DNA of 64,000 nt from Paraperlucidibaca sp. (GCA_018066805.1 JAGPVX010000038.1:1-64000); one strand, 5' to 3'. Positions 1-11,870 are shown, counted from the first letter of the stretch. Notes: generated from the letters alone by a model not told the origin. Numbers and translations are program-made.

Positions 1-30
1 GCGCACACGCGCACTCCAGAAACGGCTCAT
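1..30 (-). CDS. hisC: histidinol-phosphate aminotransferase, N-terminal fragment
   Basis: Only the first ten codons are inside the window; they read MSRFWSARVR on the minus strand. HisC proteins of Pseudomonas-type bacteria commonly begin with a very similar MS-[RK]-FWS segment, and hisC normally follows hisD. An AGGAG ribosome binding site lies at 41-45, eleven bases before the ATG. The identification rests on these few residues and on gene order. The product would be the PLP enzyme that converts imidazole-acetol phosphate to histidinol phosphate. Confidence 0.7.
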   Translation of the reverse strand, partial: MSRFWSARVR

Positions 31-69
31 CGCGTTTGATACTCCTAAAAAGTTTTCGCCTTAAGCGCT

Positions 70-1371
70 TCAATCAGCCTTAGGCAATAAGCGATATTCG
101 GCCGAACGCGCATGCGCCGTTAAGCCCTCACCGCGCGCCAACACCGAAGCCACTGCAGCCAGTGTTGATGCACCTTGTGGCGAGCAACCAATCAAGCTGC
201 TGCGCTTTTGAAAATCGTAGACACCTAGCGGCGACGAAAAGCGCGCGGTGCCCGAAGTTGGCAATACGTGGTTTGGCCCGGCGCAATAATCGCCCAAAGC
301 TTCAGGCGTATGACGACCCAAGAAGATGGCGCCAGCATGACGAATCGATGGCAATAAAGCCTGAGGGTCGGCCACCGATAACTCTAAATGCTCAGGCGCA
401 ATGCGATTAATCAGTGCCAATGCTTCGGCCTCATCGGCCACTAAAATCAAGGCTCCACGCTCACGCAATGATGTGGTGGCAATGTCCACGCGATCTAAGG
501 TTGGCAACAGACGCTCAATCGATGCTTCAACAGCATCTAAATATGCTGAATCGCAAGCGATCAATAAAGACTGAGCTTGCTCATCGTGTTCGGCCTGCGA
601 AAACAGATCCATGGCAATCCAATCTGGATCGGTTTGGCCATCGCAATAAATCAAAATTTCTGATGGCCCGGCGATCATGTCGATGCCGACTTGACCGAAG
701 ACATGGCGTTTGGCGGTGGCGACATAAATATTGCCAGGGCCCACAATTTTATCCACCCGCGGCACGGTTTCGGTGCCATAAGCCAAGGCCGCAACCGCTT
801 GCGCACCACCGAGCGTAAAGACACGATCGACCTCAGCCAAATGCGCGGCAGCAAAGACTAATTCGTTGATCTCGCCGCGTGGAGTCGGCACCACCATGAT
901 GATCTCAGCAACACCAGCGACCTTTGCCGGCAATGCGTTCATCAACACAGATGATGGATACGAGGCTTTGCCGCCAGGCACATAAATGCCGACACGATCG
1001 AGCGCAGTGACTTGCTGGCCAAGGATAGTGCCATCGGCTTCGGTGTACTGCCAAGACTCTTGCACTTGATGTGCGTGATAGCGTCGGATGCGCTCAGCAG
1101 CTTGCGTTAGCGCATCGCGTTCAGTATTTGGCAGGCCGTCATAGGCTTGCTTTAAGCGCTCTGGGCTGACTGATAAATCAGCCATGGTAGCGGCATTAAC
1201 TTGATCGAATTGATTGCTGAACTCGACTAATGCGGCATCACCTTCGGCACGTACACGCGTAATGATGTCGATAACACGCGCTTGCACAGCGGCATCAGAC
1301 ACGCCCTCCCATGCCAGCAATGCATCGAGCTGCTGATTAAAGTTGGCGTCGCGGCTATCGAGTCTTTTCAT
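70..1371 (-). CDS. hisD: histidinol dehydrogenase
   Basis: This cytoplasmic zinc enzyme oxidises histidinol to histidine in two NAD-dependent steps, the last stage of histidine synthesis. The 433 residues match the usual family length. Visible family signatures are the [13 protein letters not shown] stretch in the middle, the SQAEHD zinc-ligand segment near residue 260 and the catalytic PEHLEL segment near residue 325. The ATG at 1371 follows hisG by about 34 bases, and hisC begins 40 bases downstream, so hisG-hisD-hisC looks like one transcript continuing from murA. Nothing is truncated. Confidence 0.97.
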   Translation of the reverse strand: MKRLDSRDANFNQQLDALLAWEGVSDAAVQARVIDIITRVRAEGDAALVEFSNQFDQVNAATMADLSVSPERLKQAYDGLPNTERDALTQAAERIRRYHAHQVQESWQYTEADGTILGQQVTALDRVGIYVPGGKASYPSSVLMNALPAKVAGVAEIIMVVPTPRGEINELVFAAAHLAEVDRVFTLGGAQAVAALAYGTETVPRVDKIVGPGNIYVATAKRHVFGQVGIDMIAGPSEILIYCDGQTDPDWIAMDLFSQAEHDEQAQSLLIACDSAYLDAVEASIERLLPTLDRVDIATTSLRERGALILVADEAEALALINRIAPEHLELSVADPQALLPSIRHAGAIFLGRHTPEALGDYCAGPNHVLPTSGTARFSSPLGVYDFQKRSSLIGCSPQGASTLAAVASVLARGEGLTAHARSAEYRLLPKAD

Positions 1372-1405
1372 GCCCTACCTATCTAAAATATATCGCTCGC
1401 CGGCC

Positions 1406-3345
<1,940 letters not shown>

Positions 3346-3359
3346 TTAAACGAAAGGGT

Positions 3360-3611
3360 TCAGCCGAAGAGCTTCATTTTACGCCATTCTTCGGGCGTCA
3401 GGGTACGCATGCTTACCGCATGAATGGCACCGCTGGAGATATGTGCTTGCAAAGGGCCGTAAATAAACTGCTGTTTAGCCACCGGACGCATGGTTTCGAA
3501 AGAGCTGTGCACCACAGTGACATTGAATTTCCCGCCATCGCCTTCGACAGCAATGTGATCTGCATCGGTAATTGCAGCGCTCAGGAGTTGTTGGATTTCA
3601 CTGGCATTCAT
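3360..3611 (-). CDS. ibaG: BolA-family protein IbaG
   Basis: This 83-residue protein has the BolA fold. It shows the conserved FxxxRPVAKQQFIYGPL region and a C-terminal HAVSMRTLTPEEW segment containing the family histidine. IbaG (YrbA) proteins are known to pair with monothiol glutaredoxins in iron-sulfur handling and to respond to acid. Its position between mlaB and murA is the standard gammaproteobacterial arrangement. The ATG overlaps the mlaB stop as ATGA. Confidence 0.93.
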   Translation of the reverse strand: MNASEIQQLLSAAITDADHIAVEGDGGKFNVTVVHSSFETMRPVAKQQFIYGPLQAHISSGAIHAVSMRTLTPEEWRKMKLFG

Positions 3612-3937
3612 AGCGTTACATTTCCTTCCATAGTGCGTTCTACGGCAAAAATTTTATCTAAATTACTGGCGGCTAAAATTGACACCAAACGCTCTGGCGC
3701 TTGCGTTAGCGACAGCGTGCTATTACGACTAATAGCAAAACGCTGCCATGCCATGAGCACAGCGGCGGTAACGCTACTACCTGTTTCTAGCGCGGAAAGC
3801 TCGCAAGTCCAAGCACTATCAACTGGCAAAGCGGCCAAAATAGCTTGGCCTTCGCGCTGGCAAGCACCGGCATTGTTGTAGTCAACACGGCCAGCTAAGC
3901 TCAAGCCATTGGGCTGCGGCGCAATCTGATGGCTCAT
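3608..3937 (-). CDS. mlaB: STAS-domain protein MlaB
   Basis: MlaB is the small cytoplasmic STAS-domain subunit that binds the MlaF ATPase and supports the MlaFEDB lipid transporter. The 109-residue sequence has the short STAS pattern, with a conserved serine/threonine patch (ETGSSVTAAVLMAW) near residues 51-64. The start codon shares one base with the mlaC stop (TAATG). Sequence identity to characterised MlaB is hard to judge by eye because STAS domains diverge quickly; position in the operon decides the call. Confidence 0.88.
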   Translation of the reverse strand: MSHQIAPQPNGLSLAGRVDYNNAGACQREGQAILAALPVDSAWTCELSALETGSSVTAAVLMAWQRFAISRNSTLSLTQAPERLVSILAASNLDKIFAVERTMEGNVTL

Positions 3938-4572
3938 TATTTTGCCTTAACCACTTCGATTGGGGCAGGCGACCAACCAGCAATAGCCTTGTCTAAGTTG
4001 CCAGCACTTTGCTCGACGACTTCTGCGAAGCGCTTACGGAAAGTCAGGCCAAGGTTTAAACCATTGACGATCAAGTTACGAGTCATCCAGCGGCCATCGC
4101 CAGCTCGAATCATTTGGAAAATGATTGGCACTACAGTGCCGTTTTCCAAAGCAACCTCAACTTCGACTTGTGCACGATTAGCATCATCGCCGGGCTTGTA
4201 AGGCTTCACTGTGACTTTTTGATTGTCATAGGAAGTCAGGCCGTTGGCGTAAGTGCGTACCATGCTTTGTTTAAATATGGTGGCGAATTGATCGCGCTGA
4301 GCATCGCTAGCTTGGCGAAAATACTGACCCATAACACCACGTGCGATGCCCGGAACATCAACAAATGGTGTGATATTTTCTTCGATTACCGCATTTAATG
4401 CTGTTGGGCTTTTGCGTAGCGCCGCGCGGTCTTTATCGATGCGTGCGGTGAGCTGAGTAATGGCCGTTTGCACTACTACTTGCGGGTTAGTTTCAACAGC
4501 GGCCTGCACTACCGCAGGCAAAGCTAGGGCAAGTACAGGAACCAAAACAGACCATGTTAGAAAGCGCGACAT
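3937..4572 (-). CDS. mlaC: periplasmic phospholipid-binding protein MlaC
   Basis: MlaC shuttles phospholipids across the periplasm between the outer-membrane MlaA complex and inner-membrane MlaFEDB. The 211-residue protein starts with a clear Sec signal peptide (hydrophobic residues 5-20, cleavage near VVQA-A at about 24). Family features include the MGQYFRQAS segment and the C-terminal NLIVNGLNLGLTFRKRF region. It sits 46 bases downstream of mlaD and overlaps mlaB by one base. Confidence 0.95.
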   Translation of the reverse strand: MSRFLTWSVLVPVLALALPAVVQAAVETNPQVVVQTAITQLTARIDKDRAALRKSPTALNAVIEENITPFVDVPGIARGVMGQYFRQASDAQRDQFATIFKQSMVRTYANGLTSYDNQKVTVKPYKPGDDANRAQVEVEVALENGTVVPIIFQMIRAGDGRWMTRNLIVNGLNLGLTFRKRFAEVVEQSAGNLDKAIAGWSPAPIEVVKAK

Positions 4573-4618
4573 ATCAAATCTCCAAACTTTTAGGCTTTGG
4601 CGTTTGCCAAATTAACTC

Positions 4619-5125
4619 TTAAAACGCTTCATCTGCCGTTGGCGATGACGCAGCACTTGCTGGTGGCGTCTCAGTTGCCTTGTTAAACAAGAACTTGCTG
4701 ATCAAATCTTCAAGCACCAACGATGACTGCGTTTGATAAATACGGCTGCCTTCTTTCAATACTTCTTCATCGGCGCCCGGCGTAAGACCAATATACTTTT
4801 CACCTAATAGGCCGGCGGTCAAAATCGCAGAAACAGTATCTGTGCTGATGTCATTAACGTCATTTTCAATCGACATCTCAACGCGCGCCAACAGTGTTTT
4901 CGGGTCTAACGTAATGGATTCGACACGGCCAATCGGCACACCAGCCATGGTCACCTTTGCCCGCACGGTGAGGCCGCCGACATTTTGAAATAGCGCATAG
5001 ACGCGATAGCTAGGCTTATTTAACTCGCCCGACAAACCACTGACTTGGATCGCTAAAAACATCAGCGCGGCGAAAGCCATCAGCAAAAAGCTGCCCACCA
5101 TTAACTCAATAGACTTAATACGCAT
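4619..5125 (-). CDS. mlaD: MCE-domain lipid transport protein MlaD
   Basis: MlaD is the inner-membrane MCE protein that forms a hexameric lipid channel on the MlaFEDB transporter. It has an N-terminal membrane anchor (about residues 9-28) and an MCE domain with the GLTVRAKVTMAGVPIGRV signature. The ATG at 5125 was chosen over an in-frame GTG one codon upstream because a GGAGG site lies six bases before it; this ATG overlaps the mlaE stop as TGATG. The C-terminal tail is rich in Ala, Pro, Ser and Thr, and at 168 residues the protein is slightly shorter than the E. coli one. Confidence 0.96.
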   Translation of the reverse strand: MRIKSIELMVGSFLLMAFAALMFLAIQVSGLSGELNKPSYRVYALFQNVGGLTVRAKVTMAGVPIGRVESITLDPKTLLARVEMSIENDVNDISTDTVSAILTAGLLGEKYIGLTPGADEEVLKEGSRIYQTQSSLVLEDLISKFLFNKATETPPASAASSPTADEAF

Positions 5126-5907
5126 CACACGCCTCCGAACATCACCGCAGTGAGAATAAAATCGAGTGCCAGCACTGCCAGCGAGCCATAAACCACCGTA
5201 CGAGTGGTCGAACGGGAAATACCTTCACTAGTAGGTTCACTAGCATAGCCTTGGTAGACAGCGATCCACGTTACCGCGATGCCAAATACCACTGCTTTCA
5301 ACAAGCCACGCAGCACATCATCGGCAAAGTTGACCGACTGCTGCATATTGGCCCAATACGAGCCTTCAAAAATGCCCAGCCAATCGACGCCTACTAAGCG
5401 GCCACCCAAGATGCCGACGGCGACAAAAATCGTCGCCAATAAAGGCATGCTGATGACACCTGCCCAAAAGCGCGGCGCAATAATGCGACGCAAAGGATCA
5501 ACGCCAATCATTTCCATGCTGGATAGCTGCTCGGTGGCTTTCATTAGGCCAATTTCAGCGGTTAATGCCGAGCCAGCGCGGCCAGCAAAGAGTAACGCGG
5601 TGACCACTGGGCCAAGCTCACGGGTGAGCGTTAAGGCGACCATGGTGCCGAGCGCTTGCTCGCTGCCATAGGTGATGAGAATGTTGTAGCCCTGAAGACC
5701 AAGCACCATGCCGATGAAGAGGCCGGAAATCACGATAATCACTAGCGATAAAACGCCGACAGAAAAAATCTGCGCGATCAATAGCGGCAGGGCCAAACGC
5801 CAACGCGGCCAACACATAATGGCTTGCCAAAGCATGATGAAGGCATCGCCTAGGGTGGCAATAGCAGCCAGTCCACGCGAACCTAAACGGGAGATTGCAG
5901 ACAACAT
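5125..5907 (-). CDS. mlaE: lipid ABC transporter permease MlaE
   Basis: MlaE is the permease of the MlaFEDB complex. The 260-residue protein has five or six hydrophobic segments and the family core [19 protein letters not shown] followed by [18 protein letters not shown]. It begins three bases after the mlaF stop and overlaps mlaD by one base. The organisation is canonical and I see no defect. Confidence 0.96.
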   Translation of the reverse strand: MLSAISRLGSRGLAAIATLGDAFIMLWQAIMCWPRWRLALPLLIAQIFSVGVLSLVIIVISGLFIGMVLGLQGYNILITYGSEQALGTMVALTLTRELGPVVTALLFAGRAGSALTAEIGLMKATEQLSSMEMIGVDPLRRIIAPRFWAGVISMPLLATIFVAVGILGGRLVGVDWLGIFEGSYWANMQQSVNFADDVLRGLLKAVVFGIAVTWIAVYQGYASEPTSEGISRSTTRTVVYGSLAVLALDFILTAVMFGGV

Positions 5908-5910
5908 AGT

Positions 5911-6714
5911 TTAGGACCTCAGCGCATCGGCCCACGTGGGCGATGGGTAGTGAAAGCGCACCGGACCATCGGCGCTACCGTTGAGGAATTGCTGCACCAG
6001 TGGCGACTCAGAAGCACGCAGCTCATCGGGCGAGCCTTCGCCGACAACTTTGCCATTGGCCAAAATATAAATATAGTCGGCAATGGACAGCGTCTCATCG
6101 ACATCGTGCGAAACAATAACAGAGGTCAGCTTCAGGGCTTCGCGCAGAGTACGAATCAAGCGCACTAAAACACCCATGGCAATAGGATCTTGGCCAGCAA
6201 AAGGCTCGTCATACATGATCAATTCGGGGTCTAGTACGATGGCACGGGCAAGTGCGGCACGCCGCGCCATGCCGCCCGAAAGCTCAGCCGGCGTCAGCTT
6301 CTCTGCACCACGCAAACCAACCGACTCCAACTTCAAACGCACGATATCGCCGATCAACTCTTCAGGTAACTTGGTATGCGCACGCAACGGAAATGCCACA
6401 TTCTCATAGACCGATAAGTCGCTGAATAGCGCACCCGACTGAAATAGCATGCCCATGCGGGCACGCAGCTTAAATAAGTCATCACGCGATAGTTTCGGCA
6501 CTTCTTGACCTGCAACTTTTACACTGCCGCTGGCCGGGCGTAGCTGACCACCAATAAAGCGTAGCAAGGTAGTTTTACCGCAGCCCGACGGGCCCATAAT
6601 GGCCGTGACTTGGCCGCGGCGTATGCGTACATTGACGCCATCAAAAATCACCCGTTCGGCACGTTTAAAGCGCAAGTCGGAAATGGTGACTAAATCATCA
6701 GCAGTATCGGACAT
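5911..6714 (-). CDS. mlaF: lipid ABC transporter ATPase MlaF
   Basis: MlaF powers phospholipid movement by MlaFEDB at the inner membrane. The 267-residue ABC ATPase has a Walker A GPSGCGKTT at residues 41-49, a Q-loop MLFQSGALF, the signature LSGGMARR near 145, a Walker B LIMYDEPFAGQD near 165 and an H-loop VSHD. It is the first gene of the minus-strand run mlaFEDCB-ibaG-murA-hisGDC and is divergent from kdsD across 144 bases, where the promoters of both must lie. I could not pick a convincing -35/-10 pair there. Confidence 0.97.
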   Translation of the reverse strand: MSDTADDLVTISDLRFKRAERVIFDGVNVRIRRGQVTAIMGPSGCGKTTLLRFIGGQLRPASGSVKVAGQEVPKLSRDDLFKLRARMGMLFQSGALFSDLSVYENVAFPLRAHTKLPEELIGDIVRLKLESVGLRGAEKLTPAELSGGMARRAALARAIVLDPELIMYDEPFAGQDPIAMGVLVRLIRTLREALKLTSVIVSHDVDETLSIADYIYILANGKVVGEGSPDELRASESPLVQQFLNGSADGPVRFHYPSPTWADALRS

Positions 6715-6858
6715 GGCAAGGCATCGCCTAACTAAAGAATGGCGCGCATCATAGCATCGATGATTACTGTATCGGAAACATCGCTTAGGACTGGCCGCGA
6801 CTGGCGCGCTTGTTCATAATTAGCCACGATAATTTATTTAGCCTGAAAGGATGCCGAT

Positions 6859-7830
6859 ATGACCCAAAGCGACTTTATCGCCACTGGGCAGCGCGTACTG
6901 ACTGTCGAAATCGCCGCCTTAGACGCCATGCGCCCATTGCTCGATGAAGCTTTTGGCGCCGCCTGCGAACTGCTTATGGCCTGCACTGGTCGCGTTGTTG
7001 TCACAGGCATGGGCAAGTCCGGCCATATCGGCAAGAAAATGGCGGCCACCTTCGCCTCTACCGGCACACCAGCATTCTTTATGCACCCAGGCGAGGCTAG
7101 CCACGGCGATCTCGGCATGGTCACTGGCAATGACGTCATCATCGCAATTTCTAATTCTGGTGAAGCTCATGAGATTCTCGGCATCATTCCGGTCATCAAA
7201 CGCCTGCGCGCCAAACTTATTACCATCACCGCCCTACCTGTTTGCAGCATGGCTCAGTTAGCCGATGTTGCTCTGACGATTGGTAAGTCACCAGAGGCCT
7301 GCCCGCTGGGCCTAGCCCCAACCTCATCAACGACCTCAACTTTGGTACTTGGCGATGCCTTAGCCGTGGCTTTATTAGAGGCCCGTGGTTTCACTGCCGA
7401 AGATTTTGCGCTATCGCATCCGGGCGGCGCTTTAGGCCGCCGTCTCTTATTACGCGTCGATGACATCATGAATAAAGGCGATGACGTACCAATGGTCAGC
7501 GTAGGCACCTCCATTCGCGATGCCCTGCTCGAAATCACCCGCAAAGGCTTGGGCATGACCACCGTTGTTGATGCCGATGGTCGCCTCGCCGGCCTCTATA
7601 CTGATGGCGATTTACGCCGCAGCATCGACCAAAACTTAGACATTAAAAATACGCCCATTGAGCAAGTCATGACGCCAAACTGCCTCACCGTGCGCGCCGG
7701 CATTTTGGCCGCCGAAGCATTGGCAGAAATGGACGCTCGCCGCATTAATGGCGTCGTGGTAATTGATGCCGAACGCCGCCCCGTCGGCGCCGCCAATATG
7801 CACGGTTTCCTCCGTGCCGGAGTGGTGTAA
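6859..7830 (+). CDS. kdsD: arabinose-5-phosphate isomerase
   Basis: KdsD interconverts ribulose-5-phosphate and arabinose-5-phosphate, the first step toward Kdo for LPS. The 323-residue protein has an N-terminal SIS domain with VVVTGMGKSGHIG and an IAISNSGEAHE segment, then two CBS domains from about residue 200 to the end. The ATG at 6859 follows a GAAAGGA ribosome binding site. It overlaps kdsC by one base and begins the plus-strand kds-lpt-rpoN cluster. Confidence 0.97.
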   Translation: MTQSDFIATGQRVLTVEIAALDAMRPLLDEAFGAACELLMACTGRVVVTGMGKSGHIGKKMAATFASTGTPAFFMHPGEASHGDLGMVTGNDVIIAISNSGEAHEILGIIPVIKRLRAKLITITALPVCSMAQLADVALTIGKSPEACPLGLAPTSSTTSTLVLGDALAVALLEARGFTAEDFALSHPGGALGRRLLLRVDDIMNKGDDVPMVSVGTSIRDALLEITRKGLGMTTVVDADGRLAGLYTDGDLRRSIDQNLDIKNTPIEQVMTPNCLTVRAGILAAEALAEMDARRINGVVVIDAERRPVGAANMHGFLRAGVV

Positions 7831-8363
7831 TGATTTCCTGCCGCGTAAAAGAAAAAGCCCGCAATATTCGTCTATTAGCGCTTGATGTCGATGGCGTACT
7901 GACCGATGGCCGCCTGTATTTTTCCGAAGCTGGTGACGAGACAAAAACCTTCGACACGCAAGATGGCCATGGCATCAAAATGCTGCAAAGCGCTGGCGTA
8001 CAAGTTGCCATCATCACCGGCCGCACCACTGAATTAGTACAACGTCGTGCCCGAAACTTAGGCATCAAGCATTTGCAGCAAGGTCGCGAAGATAAACTCG
8101 TGGCACTGCATGAGCTTATCCAAACGCTGAACTTAAGCTTGGAAGAAGTCGCCTATGTTGGTGATGACTGGCCCGATCTACCCGCCATTTTAGCGACAGG
8201 CCTTGGCGTTGCAGTGGCCAATGCCCACAGCGAATTACGCCAGCGCGCCGACCATGTCACCACGCTTTCTGGCGGCCGCGGGGCCGTGCGCGAAGTCTGC
8301 GATCTATTGCTCATGGCGCAAGATCGTTACGACGAAGCGCTCGCGCCGTACTTGGCACACTGA
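7830..8363 (+). CDS. kdsC: 3-deoxy-D-manno-octulosonate 8-phosphate phosphatase
   Basis: KdsC removes phosphate from Kdo-8-phosphate to release Kdo for LPS inner core. The 177-residue HAD-family enzyme has the nucleophile motif DVDGVLTDG with aspartates at about residues 19 and 21, IITGRTT as motif II and GDDWPD as motif IV. Length is normal. It is joined to kdsD and lptC by one-base overlaps, so translation of all three is probably coupled. Confidence 0.97.
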   Translation: MISCRVKEKARNIRLLALDVDGVLTDGRLYFSEAGDETKTFDTQDGHGIKMLQSAGVQVAIITGRTTELVQRRARNLGIKHLQQGREDKLVALHELIQTLNLSLEEVAYVGDDWPDLPAILATGLGVAVANAHSELRQRADHVTTLSGGRGAVREVCDLLLMAQDRYDEALAPYLAH

Positions 8364-8926
8364 TGGATACGCGCCCGCTGCTAAGAGTCTCCGGCCTTCT
8401 TTTGATTGTCGGCGCACTGGGCTACTACGGCTATGGCGGCTGGAACAGCGAAGAGCTAGGTGACAGCAGCGATGGCCGCACGCCTGACTATATCGTCGAT
8501 GGCCTCGCACTCTGGGAAACCGGCCCCGACGGCCAATTACTACGCACAGCCAACGGCACGCAGCTAATACATCGCCCCAGCCCCGAACGCTTCGATCTCA
8601 CCCAACCCGACTTGCGCCTCTATGACAAGGGCCAGCCCATGTGGCGCTTAACTAGCCTAACTGCGACCAGCGGCGACCCTAGCAGTGAGGCGTGGTTTAA
8701 TGGCCAAGTAATTGCTGTGCGCACTATGCCCAATGCAGCACCGCTACAATTAAGCACTTCCCGCCTGCGCATCGAGCCGAAAGCCAACCGTGTCTCTACG
8801 CCTGAGCGCGTGACTATCACTAGCACGCAGGGCAAGATGAGCGGCACTGGCCTCGCTGCTGACTTACAGGGCAAAAACTTGCAACTTTCATCCGCCGTTG
8901 AGGTGTCATATGCACCATCGCGCTAA
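8363..8926 (+). CDS. lptC: LPS export protein LptC
   Basis: LptC is the bitopic inner-membrane protein that passes LPS from LptBFG to LptA. The 187-residue sequence has a single N-terminal membrane segment (about residues 9-26) followed by a periplasmic beta-rich domain. Primary sequence is weakly conserved in this family, so position between kdsC and lptA carries much of the call. Its 3' end overlaps lptA by 17 bases. Confidence 0.92.
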   Translation: MDTRPLLRVSGLLLIVGALGYYGYGGWNSEELGDSSDGRTPDYIVDGLALWETGPDGQLLRTANGTQLIHRPSPERFDLTQPDLRLYDKGQPMWRLTSLTATSGDPSSEAWFNGQVIAVRTMPNAAPLQLSTSRLRIEPKANRVSTPERVTITSTQGKMSGTGLAADLQGKNLQLSSAVEVSYAPSR

Positions 8927-9485
8927 GCGCATCGCCCGCCTGCTATTGCTCGCGGCTACAACACTCACTCCCGTGCTGAGCTGGGCGCTGCCTGAAGATG
9001 CAGAGCAGCCCGTCAATATCAGCGCAGATAACGCACGCTTCGATGAGAAAGCGGGCGAAGCCGTGTATCGCGGCAATGTCGTTGTTATTCAGGGCACATT
9101 AAAAGTGCAAGGCGACACGATGACTTTGCGCATCGATGACAAAGGCGCACTGACGACCGCGCGCACACTTGGCAAGCCGGCTCGCTATCAGCAGCGCACC
9201 GATCCAGCCAAAGGCTTAGTTAATGCCACCGCCGACGAGATTCAATTTGATCATCGCACCGGCACTATCACGCTTATTGGCAATGCCTTGCTGAAGCAAG
9301 ATGGCGCCAGCTTTAGCGGTCCGCGCATTGTCTATTCGACCGAGAAAAAGCAAATCGAAGCTAGCGGCAATAGCCAACAGCGTGTGCAGCTAGTGTTTCC
9401 ACCACAAGCACGTGGCGAGAAAAAACCCACTAAAGATAAGGCGATACTTGCACCTGCAGCCGCACCTTTGGGAGCGGCACAATGA
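8910..9485 (+). CDS. lptA: LPS transport periplasmic protein LptA
   Basis: LptA forms the periplasmic bridge that carries LPS to the outer-membrane LptDE complex. The ATG at 8910 is chosen over an upstream in-frame TTG at 8898 because a GAGG site at 8900-8903 sits six bases before it. The resulting 191-residue protein has a signal peptide ending near LSWA-L. The mature part carries OstA/LptA features such as [20 protein letters not shown] and the GNVVVIQG repeat-like strands. The tail is rich in Lys, Ala and Pro. Confidence 0.96.
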   Translation: MHHRAKRIARLLLLAATTLTPVLSWALPEDAEQPVNISADNARFDEKAGEAVYRGNVVVIQGTLKVQGDTMTLRIDDKGALTTARTLGKPARYQQRTDPAKGLVNATADEIQFDHRTGTITLIGNALLKQDGASFSGPRIVYSTEKKQIEASGNSQQRVQLVFPPQARGEKKPTKDKAILAPAAAPLGAAQ

Positions 9486-10207
9486 GCGTATTGCGCGTAG
9501 AGAATTTAGCGAAAAGCTATAAGGGTCGCACCGTCGTAAAAGATGTCAGCTTGAGCGTTGAAAGTGCGCAAATTGTCGGCCTACTCGGCCCCAACGGTGC
9601 CGGGAAAACCACTAGCTTTTATATGATCGTTGGCCTAGTGCCGATGGAGCGTGGCCGCATCCTGCTTGATAACCAAGACATCTCGCACCTGCCCATGCAC
9701 GGTCGCGCGCGCAAAGGCATCGGCTACTTACCACAAGAGGCATCGATCTTTCGCAAGCTCAGCGTGGAAGACAATATTTTAGCCATTTTAGAAACGCGCG
9801 GCGGCATGAAAAAGGCCGAGCGCCTGGCCAAACTTGAGTCATTGCTAGCTGAGTTTCACATCACGCATATTCGTAAAAGCTTAGGCATGAGCTTATCTGG
9901 TGGTGAGCGCCGTCGTGTCGAAATCGCACGCGCTTTGGCCAGCGACCCACAGTTTATTTTGCTTGATGAGCCCTTCGCAGGCGTTGACCCCATTTCCGTG
10001 GCCGACATTAAGGCCATCATCATGCATTTGAAGCAGCGCGGAATTGGCGTATTAATCACCGATCACAATGTCCGCGAAACCTTAGACATTTGCGAAAAGG
10101 CTTATATCGTAAGCGCCGGCGTAGAGATTGCTGAGGGCACGCCAGAAGCCATCCTAGCCAACCCGCTGGTGCGTGAAGTTTATCTTGGGGAGCAGTTCTC
10201 GTTGTGA
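9482..10207 (+). CDS. lptB: LPS export ABC transporter ATPase LptB
   Basis: LptB is the ATPase of LptB2FG, which extracts LPS from the inner membrane. The 241-residue protein shows Walker [11 protein letters not shown]-loop [13 protein letters not shown], signature [15 protein letters not shown], Walker [14 protein letters not shown] and H-loop DHNVRETL, all typical of LptB. It overlaps lptA by four bases (ATGA) and rpoN by one base (TGATG). lptF and lptG are not in this window, as is usual. Confidence 0.98.
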   Translation: MSVLRVENLAKSYKGRTVVKDVSLSVESAQIVGLLGPNGAGKTTSFYMIVGLVPMERGRILLDNQDISHLPMHGRARKGIGYLPQEASIFRKLSVEDNILAILETRGGMKKAERLAKLESLLAEFHITHIRKSLGMSLSGGERRRVEIARALASDPQFILLDEPFAGVDPISVADIKAIIMHLKQRGIGVLITDHNVRETLDICEKAYIVSAGVEIAEGTPEAILANPLVREVYLGEQFSL

Positions 10208-11667
10208 TGAAGCCAAGCTTACAACTAGGGATCAGTCAAAGCTTAACAATGACACCGCAGCTGCAGCAGGCGATTAAACTGCTAGCGATGTCGACTCTAG
10301 AGCTACAACAAGAGGTTCAGGCTGCACTCGACGACAACCCTTTACTAGAGCTCGATGACGGCCAAGGCTCAGATGATGGCGAGCACATTGAGGCCGCGCC
10401 GAAAGAAGAACCTGTCCGCGAATCGCTAGATCTCGATAAACACGACCAACTATCTGATGACCTCCCTGTCGATACCGCCTGGGATGATATCTATATTGGT
10501 AGCAATAGCGGCAGCGGTGGCGAGCCTGTCGACGAAGATGGCGAGCCCATTGAGGCCCGCAAGGCGGCGATAGAAACGCTGCAAGACCATTTGCATTGGC
10601 AACTCAATGTGACGCCTTTTAGCACGCTAGATCGAGTCATCGCTGAAGCCATTATTGATGGCCTTGATAGCCGCGGCTACCTCACGGTCAGCCTTGATGA
10701 GCTCGCCGAAACCGCGCTGAGCTGGTGCAATGAAGAGGCTGAAGAAGACGAAGTCATCGCTGTTCTACATCGCATTCAGCAGTTCGACCCACCTGGCGTG
10801 GCCGCTCGCGATCTCAGCGAGTGCCTATTGATTCAGCTCAATCAAAAGCCCGATGACACCGAATACTTAGACGGCGCCAAGTTAATCTTACGTGAGCACA
10901 CCGCTCGACTAGCGTCGGGCGACCTTGCCGGCTTAACGCGAGCCACGGGCTTATCAGAGCGCTCCGTTCACGCCGCGATTGCATTGATACGCGAGCTTAA
11001 GCCTCATCCTGGCGAAGGCTGGGCGAGTGCCGATGATGAGCGCCAAGTCATCCCTGATGTTGTGGTGCGCAAGCTGCGCGGCTTCTGGCGCGTTGAGCTA
11101 AACCCTGATGCTGCACCGAAATTACGCGTCAACGCGGGTTATGCCGGCATGATTCGTCGCGCCGATAGCAGCCCTGACAACCAATATATTCGTGACAACT
11201 TGCAGGAGGCGCGCTGGCTGATCAAAAGCCTACAAAGCCGTCATGAAACCCTGCTAAAGGTAGCGACTTGCATCGTTGAGCATCAACGTGGCTTCTTAGA
11301 GCAAGGCCCCGAAGCCATGAAGCCATTGATTTTGCGTGAGGTCGCCGATGAGGTCGGCCTGCATGAGTCGACAATTTCTCGCGTCACCACGCAAAAATAC
11401 TTGCTCACTCCTCGTGGTCTGTTTGAACTCAAGTATTTTTTCTCGTCACACGTCGGAACTAGCTCCGGTGGCGAGGCATCATCAACAGCCATTCGCGCCA
11501 TGATTAAAAAGCTCGTAGGCCAAGAAAATCAGAGAAAACCATTGAGTGACAGCAAGTTAGCGGACCTACTTTTAGAGCAAGGTATTGAGGTCGCAAGGCG
11601 TACTGTGGCTAAGTATCGCGAGTCGCTCAACATTCCATCATCTACCGATCGAAAGCGCTTGCTTTAA
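10207..11667 (+). CDS. rpoN: RNA polymerase sigma-54 factor
   Basis: RpoN directs RNA polymerase to -24/-12 promoters opened by enhancer-binding proteins. The ATG at 10207 gives the typical MKPSLQL start; an in-frame GTG one codon earlier is also possible. The 486-residue protein has the glutamine-rich activator-interaction region (LTMTPQLQQAIKLL), an acidic stretch around residues 50-125, the core-binding region and the C-terminal RpoN box ARRTVAKYR. It is coupled to lptB by TGATG. Confidence 0.98.
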   Translation: MKPSLQLGISQSLTMTPQLQQAIKLLAMSTLELQQEVQAALDDNPLLELDDGQGSDDGEHIEAAPKEEPVRESLDLDKHDQLSDDLPVDTAWDDIYIGSNSGSGGEPVDEDGEPIEARKAAIETLQDHLHWQLNVTPFSTLDRVIAEAIIDGLDSRGYLTVSLDELAETALSWCNEEAEEDEVIAVLHRIQQFDPPGVAARDLSECLLIQLNQKPDDTEYLDGAKLILREHTARLASGDLAGLTRATGLSERSVHAAIALIRELKPHPGEGWASADDERQVIPDVVVRKLRGFWRVELNPDAAPKLRVNAGYAGMIRRADSSPDNQYIRDNLQEARWLIKSLQSRHETLLKVATCIVEHQRGFLEQGPEAMKPLILREVADEVGLHESTISRVTTQKYLLTPRGLFELKYFFSSHVGTSSGGEASSTAIRAMIKKLVGQENQRKPLSDSKLADLLLEQGIEVARRTVAKYRESLNIPSSTDRKRLL

Positions 11668-11870
11668 TAATTTGGGCATGGCTAAGTAAAGTCATAACGG
11701 ATGTTGATGTGAAGCGAAGCAAGCTGTGAACCCCAACACTGGGAACCTCTGCTTTCGGACTCGACAGGCCGCCCGTGCAGGGCTGCAAATGCCCTAATCG
11801 TACGACCCGCCACCGTCTTGAAGGTCTTTGGTTTCCGCTGTCGTCAATCACGAAAGCGAGGAAACGTCTC
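11668..11870 (+). other. structured-looking gap between rpoN and hpf
   Basis: These 203 bases contain no supported gene. I see a possible long hairpin in which CGAAGCA near 11714 pairs with TGCTTTCG near 11751 around an inner CCC/GGG stem, and a second hairpin AGGGC-TGCAAAT-GCCCT near 11778-11794. Neither is followed by a T run, so they do not look like terminators. They may form a leader that affects hpf, or may mean nothing. Confidence 0.3.

Noticed and set aside
6715..6858. Promoter for kdsD at CATAAT or GATAAT
   Set aside because: No acceptable -35 lies at 16-18 bases from either candidate, so I did not list one.
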